Positions 62,801 to 64,000 of a stretch of 64,000 nucleotides of DNA are shown here, piece after piece. The stretch is from positions 35,829,301 to 35,893,300 of the forward strand of contig CM034597.1 of NCBI GenBank assembly GCA_020091685.1. Reading direction: 5' to 3'. The notes below the pieces were generated by a model. It was not told where the DNA came from, did no database searches, and saw nothing but the letters and a program-made list of their open reading frames with translations. A program made the position numbers and the translations under genes. Numbering within the stretch: the first letter of the stretch is position 1; every line of letters starts with the position of its first letter. The stretch comes from Lutjanus erythropterus. Its lineage: Eukaryota > Chordata > Actinopteri > Lutjaniformes > Lutjanidae.

Positions 62801-63201
62801 CTATGGGGCTTATTTAGTTACCATATTTTCACATAGCTGCCCACTGCTCAAACTTAGTTTCTTCAGACTGGTGGTTAAGTCATTTTGTAACATTTTCTAA
62901 CCTGTAAATGACTGCATGTTGTATGAACAACTATTCACACAGACATGCTTTCATGTTTCACCCTCAACTAATGTCACATTTCATTTGTCTGATGGTGTAA
63001 CCTTGGCAACAACCCTTACACTAATCACAGGTGACTATGTCAAATGCACATCTTATCATGGATGTCTGTTTAGCAGTGTTTATAACCTGTCTACGACACA
63101 TACAATTATTAATCCATTTAGTAATCAAAGCATCTGGATAAATCTGGTCTCACCTCACTATCTCTTCTCCATGTTGAGTCACCGTAATCCGACCGACAAA
63201 C
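17232..63201 (-). CDS. atp11b: phospholipid-transporting ATPase 11B (P4-ATPase flippase), 23 coding exons to the stop; 5' exons outside window
   Basis: P4-ATPases flip aminophospholipids toward the cytosolic leaflet; ATP11B works with a CDC50 partner on endosomal/Golgi membranes (family knowledge). Exons, 5' to 3' on the - strand: 63201-63154, 62699-62635, 61297-61216, 61119-60969, 59257-59060, 57624-57466, 57097-56910, 53331-53263, 53113-53040, 52746-52643, 51689-51508, 48838-48635, 47280-47127, 45889-45787, 44938-44793, 44500-44441, 43813-43686, 42526-42388, 39299-39234, 38084-37981, 36410-36245, 24375-24212, 17313-17232. All have AG/GT ends and all phases agree, giving 944 complete codons. 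Diagnostic motifs are PISL in TM4, [30 protein letters not shown] and the ATP11B tail NDRSILTLS. Human ATP11A and ATP11C differ in the tail, so ATP11B is the best call. The first exon seen corresponds to roughly human residue 230. Confidence 0.95.
17372..17391. repeat. (TG)n microsatellite
   Basis: Ten TG units, about 60 bases upstream (gene strand) of the last exon's acceptor, where they read CA. Confidence 0.9.
19403..19469 (-). CDS. weak candidate alternative last exon of atp11b (candidate 3)
   Basis: In the last intron, a consensus-like branch sequence (gtgctaac), a pyrimidine run (gtcctctttgttctgcc) and the first AG after it (ggggag) precede one base plus 21 codons and TGA. That is the phase needed after the penultimate exon: [20 protein letters not shown] then W. 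The base before the AG is G, which is unfavourable, and the same frame is open further upstream, so this may be chance. Confidence 0.18.
20240..20700. repeat. element E copy 2
   Basis: Opens CAGTGGTTCTCAAATAGTGG then TCCTGGGTCCC, a typical edge for DNA-transposon relics. It carries CGATTGATGTATATGTATGT and ATATTTCACTTATGTTGCTC then TTTCACATGACAAAGCAGAA, shared with 30745-30850. Confidence 0.45.
20705..21250. repeat. element D copy 2, broken
   Basis: Two pieces of the repeat at 2887-3320: CATAGACTATACATAAAAAT with GGACGATGCGTCTCC, and ACTGCAGCCAACCACCAGGG with GGCGATGGTGTTTTGGCCTC. Separated by about 400 bases of other sequence. Confidence 0.4.
23000..23229. mobile_element. element C fragment
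   Basis: Opens AAAGGGACAGATCAGTTCAA with AAATACACATTTTTCCTCT and closes AACAGCCAATATTTCCAAAA and TGTCCCTTC. Same family as 41115-41627. Confidence 0.55.
24212..24375 (-). CDS. atp11b: atp11b penultimate exon: cysteine-rich cytosolic tail
   Basis: Acceptor tctcgtctccag, donor ag|gtgggg, 164 bp. Encodes [20 protein letters not shown] then [20 protein letters not shown] and [14 protein letters not shown]. Aligns with the human tail exon (LDSMCCFPEGEAACASVGRM), including the paired Cys and the RLLE/RMLE helix. Divergent compared with the core, but frame and splice phases fit. Confidence 0.85.
24785..25162. mobile_element. short inverted-repeat element
   Basis: Left edge CCAACCTGGGGTCTGGGACC; right edge GCAAGGTTGGGACCCACTGT then TCTAG, its imperfect inverse. 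About 375 bp without a frame, so a MITE-like relic. Confidence 0.5.
26913..27779 (-). mobile_element. Tc1/mariner-type element, internally deleted relic
   Basis: The right end ACATCCCAACTTTTTTGGAA then TTGGAGTTGTAG and the left end (aattcgggatgctgggtaaa) are inverted to each other. Both are followed inward by matching CAGAATGCAATGACTTGCAA and ATTGAATATAGGTTGAAAAA segments. Between them, the - strand codes remnants of the C-terminal half of a Tc1-like transposase ([27 protein letters not shown], then CSPD/ENVW-region remnants too worn to read). Full-length relatives are about twice as long, so the N-terminal half is missing. Frame disrupted; not functional. Confidence 0.8.
28280..28420 (-). 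CDS. putative alternative C-terminal exon of atp11b (candidate 2)
   Basis: After acceptor cttgtgtccttcag, 46 open codons in the phase required after the TM10 exon, then TAG (28282-28280). It opens [20 protein letters not shown], continues [20 protein letters not shown] and ends PCSPR. Strongly GC-rich (Pro/Gly/Ala codons) in AT-rich surroundings. A donor-like ag|gtagta overlaps the stop. If that donor were used (exon 28420-28284, 137 bp), the 24375 exon would be read in another frame and stop early. The terminal-exon reading is simpler. Product not recognised. Confidence 0.45.
   Translation of the reverse strand: MEEGEGSVGPEYDPVKAQRSPGEDNWHLLAAYPPPAAPGPDPCSPR
30581..30905. repeat. element E copy 3
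   Basis: Carries TTCATTTAAATTATAATGAT, ACTGTTCACAGTTCAGCAAA, TGTTGACAATGGTTCAAATA and TTCACTTGTGTTGCCCTTTC in the same order as the copy at 10283-10930, but without the nested element A. Confidence 0.5.
31321..31590. mobile_element. element A copy 3
   Basis: Has GACTGCAACTAAGGGTTATA, then ATAAAATGTCAGAAAAATAG, TGAAAAATGTCC, TCCAAAGATATTTAATTTAC and GCATCTCTAAACC. A poly(T) run interrupts the right part. Confidence 0.6.
33201..33345. mobile_element. element A copy 4, left half
   Basis: TAGGGCTGCAATGTCTATAA, then ATGTTAGAAAATAGTGAAAA ATGTCC and TTCAGTTTAATATAATAAAC. Right part lost. Confidence 0.6.
33859..34458 (+). mobile_element. L2-type LINE, 3' fragment (end of reverse transcriptase plus tail)
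   Basis: The + strand frame from 33864 reads [59 protein letters not shown] and [19 protein letters not shown], then [20 protein letters not shown]. This is the C-terminal end of fish L2-clade reverse transcriptases. The usual HWLPV-type segment between TRTRK and RIDFK is missing (short internal deletion). The 3' end (GTGAAGCACTTTGTGTTGCA ... AAATTAAGTCTGATTGATTC) is the typical L2 tail. 5'-truncated, inactive. Confidence 0.85.
34817..34906 (-). CDS. putative alternative C-terminal exon of atp11b (candidate 1)
   Basis: On the gene strand, in the intron after the TM10 exon, a long pyrimidine-rich tract (cctttcctctctgtgtattc ttctggcgtag) is followed by 29 open codons and TAG. The frame opens [20 protein letters not shown] and ends SQLGKIR. 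The TM10 exon ends in phase 0, and this frame starts exactly at the AG, so splicing would give ...TSTQKSQ-MYSNRV... without a shift. The stretch is GC-rich with coding-like codons in AT-rich surroundings. It does not resemble the human ATP11B tail. I do not recognise it. Inferred from splice and frame evidence only. Confidence 0.5.
   Translation of the reverse strand: MYSNRVAIGDDFIALQPLSRAKSQLGKIR
36245..36410 (-). CDS. atp11b: atp11b exon: TM10 and start of C-terminal tail
   Basis: Acceptor ctttctccag, donor cag|gtaaca, 166 bp, ends in phase 0. Encodes [20 protein letters not shown] then [17 protein letters not shown] (TM10) and [12 protein letters not shown]. The donor gtaaca departs from consensus at +5. 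This is the exon from which alternative tails could be spliced. Confidence 0.95.
36411..37980 (-). other. atp11b intron
   Basis: About 1.6 kb. An A-rich (AAAAC)n tract lies at about 37555-37602. No other recognised content. Confidence 0.7.
37981..38084 (-). CDS. atp11b: atp11b exon: TM9
   Basis: Acceptor taatgacag just after a TG tract, donor tg|gtaaga, 104 bp. Encodes [20 protein letters not shown] then [14 protein letters not shown]. Confidence 0.95.
38085..39233 (-). other. atp11b intron
   Basis: About 1.1 kb. A (CA)n tract lies at 38093-38111 beside the acceptor. At about 38371 a ttaaagctgcattaagtcat word, common at the edge of fish interspersed repeats, begins an uncharacterised stretch. 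Confidence 0.65.
38093..38111. repeat. (AC)n microsatellite next to the TM9-exon acceptor
   Basis: On the gene strand this is a TG tract ending 8 bases before the exon. Plain repeat otherwise. Confidence 0.9.
39234..39299 (-). CDS. atp11b: atp11b exon: TM8
   Basis: Acceptor tgttttccag, donor aag|gtaaat, 22 codons, phase 0. Encodes [20 protein letters not shown] then LK. Almost invariant against human. Confidence 0.95.
39300..42387 (-). other. atp11b intron
   Basis: About 3.1 kb, containing the complete-looking element C copy at 41115-41627. No other feature recognised. Confidence 0.7.
41115..41627. mobile_element. element C copy, complete-looking inverted-repeat element
   Basis: Left end AAGGGACAGTTCAACCCCCA then AAAC; right end TTTTGGGGTGAACTGTCCCTT is its inverse. 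About 513 bp, with an A/G-rich interior and the words GTTTTGAAGATATTGGCTGT and TTGAGTAACTGGGTCATAAT. No transposase frame. Other copies at 23000-23229, 42900-43407 and 48296-48565. Confidence 0.75.
42388..42526 (-). CDS. atp11b: atp11b exon: TM7
   Basis: Acceptor atccaacag, donor cag|gtgtgt, 139 bp. Encodes [20 protein letters not shown] then [20 protein letters not shown] and LMGNGQ. Confidence 0.96.
42527..43685 (-). other. atp11b intron
   Basis: About 1.2 kb, mostly an element C copy (42900-43407) with a strong fold-back. Confidence 0.7.
42900..43407. mobile_element. element C copy with internal fold-back
   Basis: Right end TTTTGGGTTGATCTGTCCCT then TTAA matches the family end. Inside, 42908-42939 and 42997-43028 are reverse complements at 30 of 32 positions. 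The left end is not clean. Confidence 0.6.
43686..43813 (-). CDS. atp11b: atp11b exon: TM6
   Basis: Acceptor ctcccag, donor ag|gtaagt, 128 bp. Encodes [20 protein letters not shown] then [22 protein letters not shown]6 is the [18 protein letters not shown] segment. Confidence 0.96.
43814..44440 (-). other. atp11b intron
   Basis: About 630 bp, AT-rich, nothing recognised. Confidence 0.7.
44441..44500 (-). CDS. atp11b: atp11b exon: TM5
   Basis: Acceptor tcttttctag, donor caa|gtaagt, 20 codons, phase 0: [20 protein letters not shown]. One residue from human. Confidence 0.96.
44793..44938 (-). CDS. atp11b: atp11b exon: P domain end and start of TM5
   Basis: Acceptor gtgtctgcag directly after a ~100-bp TG tract, donor aag|gtaaga, 146 bp. 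Encodes [20 protein letters not shown], then [20 protein letters not shown] and FYK. Confidence 0.96.
44944..45044. repeat. long (CA)n microsatellite abutting the TM5-exon acceptor
   Basis: About 100 bases of CA with two CACCGACA interruptions near the left end. Read on the gene strand it is a TG tract running up to tctgcag, the acceptor of exon 44938-44793. Confidence 0.97.
45061..45746. mobile_element. non-autonomous element with 'taggggtggga' edge
   Basis: Starts TAGGGGTGGGAGAGAAAAAA with ATCAATTCTCCTAAGTATCA. Near the right end it has AATATTAAATCGTAATACAT, GTCGAATCAGGCCCAAGTAT and TTGGGAGTTAAGTGTATTGT then CCCTG. I know relatives of this layout from other fish genomes. About 690 bp, no frame. 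A related edge in inverse orientation lies at about 55385-55455. Confidence 0.55.
45787..45889 (-). CDS. atp11b: atp11b exon: P domain, GDGAND hinge
   Basis: Acceptor gttctgtccag, donor g|gtaaac, 103 bp. Encodes [20 protein letters not shown] then [20 protein letters not shown] coordinates the catalytic magnesium. Confidence 0.97.
46262..46540. mobile_element. element A copy 5
   Basis: Has CTATTCTGATAATCGATTAA, GATTCCAGCTTCTCAACTGT, GAGTATCTTTGGGTTGTGGA and AATCAAGAAAATAATCAACA, and ends CGTTTGGTGCAGCCCTAA, the inverse of the family's AGGGCTGCA start. Confidence 0.7.
47079..47111. repeat. (GT)n microsatellite near the donor of exon 47280-47127
   Basis: About 16 units. On the gene strand it is a CA tract starting 15 bases after the exon end. 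Confidence 0.95.
47127..47280 (-). CDS. atp11b: atp11b exon: P domain
   Basis: Acceptor ccttccag, donor aag|gtacca, 154 bp. Encodes [20 protein letters not shown] and ends [14 protein letters not shown], the conserved CCR.(S/A)PLQKA motif. A (CA)n tract starts 15 bases into the following intron. Confidence 0.96.
47784..47814. repeat. (CA)n microsatellite with TATA flank
   Basis: About 15 CA units followed by catacatacatatatata and a (GA)n run. Confidence 0.95.
47861..48201. mobile_element. short element with 13-bp perfect terminal inverted repeats
   Basis: AAAAATACTGATA at 47861-47873 is perfectly inverted at 48189-48201. About 340 bp with no frame. It fits a non-autonomous DNA transposon. 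Confidence 0.55.
48296..48565. mobile_element. element C copy, right half
   Basis: Shares TTGAGTAACTGGGTCATGAT, GACATCTCAACAGCCAATAT, TAGATGGATAAATAACAC and TTTTGATTTTGGGGTGGCAT with the copy at 41115-41627. Left half absent or replaced. Confidence 0.6.
48635..48838 (-). CDS. atp11b: atp11b exon: P domain, TGD motif
   Basis: Acceptor gtctctctcag, donor ag|gtgtgt, 204 bp. Encodes [20 protein letters not shown] then [24 protein letters not shown] is the conserved P-domain loop. Ends AEQLRILAR. Confidence 0.97.
48839..51507 (-). other. atp11b intron
   Basis: About 2.7 kb. Contains two pieces of one dispersed repeat (49836-49935 and 50610-50955). The rest is AT-rich without recognised features. 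Confidence 0.7.
49836..50955. repeat. dispersed fish repeat in two separated pieces
   Basis: Left piece: GTTAGCATGCTAACATGCTC, ATGGTGACAATGCAAACATG and CTGGTGTTCAGCGGGTATGG. Right piece: CAGCTGAGTCTGATGGGAAT, CACCAAAGTCAGTAGACTAA, GGACCATGAATGTCTGCAGA, ACTATCCATCCAATAGATA and CTAGCATGGCTAAAAATACA. I know these as the two ends of one common percomorph repeat. About 670 bases of unrelated sequence lie between them. Confidence 0.5.
51508..51689 (-). CDS. atp11b: atp11b exon: nucleotide-binding to P domain
   Basis: Acceptor ccactgtag, donor aa|gtatga, 182 bp. Encodes [18 protein letters not shown], then [15 protein letters not shown] and [14 protein letters not shown]. Matches human throughout. 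Confidence 0.95.
51690..52642 (-). other. atp11b intron
   Basis: About 950 bp. A purine-rich stretch at about 51700-51930 (gene-strand pyrimidine) follows the acceptor side. Nothing else recognised. Confidence 0.7.
52643..52746 (-). CDS. atp11b: atp11b exon: nucleotide-binding domain, KGAES motif
   Basis: Acceptor accttcaag, donor ttg|gtaaga, 104 bp. Encodes [20 protein letters not shown] binds nucleotide in P-type ATPases. It then gives [16 protein letters not shown]. The acceptor uses aag rather than cag. Confidence 0.93.
53040..53113 (-). CDS. atp11b: atp11b exon: nucleotide-binding domain
   Basis: Acceptor atctgtcag-like (gctctgtcag), donor g|gtaacc, 74 bp. Encodes [20 protein letters not shown] then QTPS. 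The LEFD..R.RMSV stretch is an invariant P4 signature. Confidence 0.95.
53263..53331 (-). CDS. atp11b: atp11b exon: nucleotide-binding domain
   Basis: Acceptor gtttctcag, donor ag|gtatgt, 69 bp. Encodes [20 protein letters not shown] then SER, matching human IGIVFIGNSEETMEVKTLGK. Confidence 0.92.
53850..54075 (+). mobile_element. probable LINE 3' tail
   Basis: Ends TTTCCTTTGGGACTGATAAA then GTTCTATCTTATCTTATTA, the usual close (ttccctttgggat(c/t)aataaagt + short tandem tail) of several fish LINEs. No reverse-transcriptase frame is present. Confidence 0.4.
55960..56590 (+). mobile_element. LINE, internally deleted: endonuclease start joined to 3' tail
   Basis: Around 56047-56190 the + strand reads [20 protein letters not shown], then KKWEIRDSC. 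In another frame it reads [19 protein letters not shown] then [11 protein letters not shown]. These match the start of the apurinic-endonuclease domain of fish LINE ORF2 (layout LxNxRSLxNKxDEL ... FRADR ... RGGG). At about 56300 the coding part ends and a LINE-like tail follows (CTATTTATTATCTTTATAGA ... TTTCATTTTGTTGTGCAACC ... ACGACAAAATAAATGACCTT). The rest of the endonuclease and all reverse transcriptase are absent; at least one frameshift. Clade uncertain. Confidence 0.65.
56910..57097 (-). CDS. atp11b: atp11b exon: nucleotide-binding domain
   Basis: Acceptor ttccattcag, donor ag|gtacag, 188 bp. Encodes [20 protein letters not shown] and, after a Gly-rich stretch, [21 protein letters not shown] is the usual P4 N-domain motif. 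Confidence 0.93.
57098..57465 (-). other. atp11b intron, short
   Basis: 368 bp with no internal exon seen; see the finding on the shortened linker. Confidence 0.75.
57466..57624 (-). CDS. atp11b: atp11b exon: phosphorylation site
   Basis: Acceptor gtttcccag, donor ctg|gtaagt, 53 codons, phase 0. Encodes [17 protein letters not shown]. The Asp of DKTGT is the transient aspartyl-phosphate site. It then gives [11 protein letters not shown] and ends [10 protein letters not shown]. Confidence 0.97.
57625..59059 (-). other. atp11b intron
   Basis: About 1.4 kb, nothing recognised. Confidence 0.65.
59060..59257 (-). CDS. atp11b: atp11b exon: TM4 with PISL motif
   Basis: Acceptor cttctttag, donor cag|gtatgg, 66 codons, phase 0. 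Contains [20 protein letters not shown] (TM4). The PISL motif is the P4 counterpart of the PEGL motif in ion pumps and lies in the lipid path. Ends [11 protein letters not shown]. Almost invariant against human. Confidence 0.97.
59258..60968 (-). other. atp11b intron
   Basis: About 1.7 kb, AT-rich, no recognised content beyond simple A/T runs. Confidence 0.65.
60969..61119 (-). CDS. atp11b: atp11b exon: TM3 and first exoplasmic loop
   Basis: Acceptor ccgtgtcag, donor ccg|gttagt, 151 bp. Encodes [20 protein letters not shown] (TM3), then [20 protein letters not shown] and NSSP. The last residue is Pro where human has Lys. Confidence 0.93.
61216..61297 (-). CDS. atp11b: atp11b exon: end of actuator domain
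   Basis: Acceptor gctgttgcag, donor aa|gtgagc, 82 bp. Encodes [20 protein letters not shown] then KRSAVE(K), the conserved P4 segment leading to TM3. Confidence 0.95.
61298..62634 (-). other. atp11b intron
   Basis: About 1.3 kb containing the element A copy at 62248-62458; otherwise nothing recognised. Confidence 0.7.
62248..62458. mobile_element. element A copy 6, left part
   Basis: Starts AGGGCTGCAAGTAACAATTA with TTTTCATTATCAGTCC, then GGCAAATAAAATGTCAGAAA and AATGGAAAAAATGTT, and has CAAAGCCCAAAACGTCAAC and TCACGTTTGAGAAGTATTT. The best-preserved left end of the family in this window. Confidence 0.7.
62635..62699 (-). CDS. atp11b: atp11b exon: actuator domain segment
   Basis: Acceptor tatgtcag, donor g|gtgagt, 65 bp. 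Encodes [20 protein letters not shown], then F. Nearly identical to human. Confidence 0.95.
62700..63153 (-). other. atp11b intron
   Basis: About 450 bp, nothing recognised. Confidence 0.65.
63154..63201 (-). CDS. atp11b: atp11b exon: actuator domain segment
   Basis: Acceptor gttctccag, donor ag|gtgaga, 48 bp. It reads [15 protein letters not shown] with split Arg codons at both ends, matching human RFMGRMIITQQMEEIVR. Confidence 0.88.
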
Positions 63202-64000
63202 CTGGAGAACACAGAAGGCATTTTAGTTGAGTGGTGTGATAGAGGCGGTAACAACTTTCACATGCACGCTGGAAGCCAGGCTATAGTAAATAAAAAAAAA
63301 TCCAGCAAATGTAACAAATCCCAGAAAGGCTTTGATATGCACTTCACTTACTTGGCTGCTGTAAAACCTGTGTTTATGTGCAGCTGGGCATTAATCATAT
63401 TTCTCCCCTATTCTCTGATATATTTTATATGTATGACATGAATGCCTCTGCAGCCTGCACAGGTGGAGAGCAGGCTCTGAGGTGAATAGCTTTTCTTTAA
63501 CTTAAATATTAACAAAAAACAATGGTTCAGCAGAGGAAACTGACAATATTCAGACATGTCAATTTCAGTTTGACTTTGAATTAAATTATCTGGGAAACAA
63601 AGATGCATAACGACAAGTACATATCTTCCAACTGAGCTGCTGCTCGGGTGATAGTTTCCCTTTCTGGGGGTTTGTCATGCACATGCATGTGTGTAGTAAC
63701 CCCATGAGTGTATACAATCACGTTCCTTCCGCAGAATTTTAACAAGATTTGTCTAGATCCTTTAACCTAATTTTATGGAAACCAAGTTTCTAATTAATGT
63801 GATGTTGAAGAAATCAGATTACCACACAAAGCTGACAATAGCTGGGTCAGTTAAGTGCATTTAAAGGCAGCCGGCGTTAAGAGAGAGTGAGACAGCGACC
63901 AAGAGAGGGGGATGGGAGAGAACTGCCACAGAAACAAACTGCCTGATCTAAAAATACACTGATCGATCCTGAAGTATCCAGCTGAGACAGACATGAGGAA
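63202..64000 (-). other. atp11b intron, right edge of window
   Basis: No exon for the preceding human segment (CQQPEADLY) was found, so the next upstream exon lies beyond the window. Confidence 0.7.

Noticed and set aside
1-64000. CRISPR arrays, bacterial-type operons, tRNA or rRNA genes
   Set aside because: None seen; the tandem repeat at 15141-15662 has units and spacing unlike CRISPR, and the window is plainly vertebrate nuclear DNA.

Overview
The window is nuclear DNA from a ray-finned fish, most likely a percomorph teleost. The reasons are GT-AG introns, AT-rich non-coding DNA dense in (CA)n microsatellites, several families of short inverted-repeat elements that I recognise from percomorph genomes, a Tc1-like element and L2-type LINE debris. 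Two host protein-coding genes occupy it, arranged tail to tail. All product names come from comparing translated exons with the human proteins as I remember them; no search was run.

Positions 1-5000 (+ strand) hold the last five coding exons and the 3'UTR of mccc1. This gene encodes the biotin-carrying alpha subunit of mitochondrial 3-methylcrotonyl-CoA carboxylase (leucine breakdown). The biotinylated AMKM lysine is at 4096-4098 and the stop at 4347-4349. Upstream exons lie left of the window.

Positions 5000-17231 hold no recognised gene. They carry dispersed inverted-repeat elements (one nested in another), a ~180-bp tandem repeat next to an inverted partial unit, and probably the 3'UTR of the next gene. 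The mammalian neighbour DCUN1D1 was not seen here.

Positions 17232-63201 (- strand) hold 23 coding exons of atp11b, a P4-ATPase phospholipid-flippase catalytic subunit. Joined, they keep one frame for 944 codons. They run from within the actuator domain through TM3-TM4, the phosphorylation site (DKTGT), the nucleotide-binding domain, TGD, GDGAND and TM5-TM10 to the C-terminal tail. The 5' exons lie right of the window.

The main observation is in the tail region of atp11b. Between the TM10 exon and the penultimate exon, the ~11.9-kb intron holds two GC-rich open stretches on the gene strand (34817-34906 and 28280-28420). Each follows a good splice acceptor, each is in the phase needed to follow the TM10 exon, and each ends in a stop. 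They look like undescribed alternative C-terminal exons. A weaker third candidate (19403-19469) lies in the last intron. Also notable are a ~100-bp TG tract directly against one splice acceptor, a second shorter TG tract at another acceptor, and many repeat insertions in the introns.
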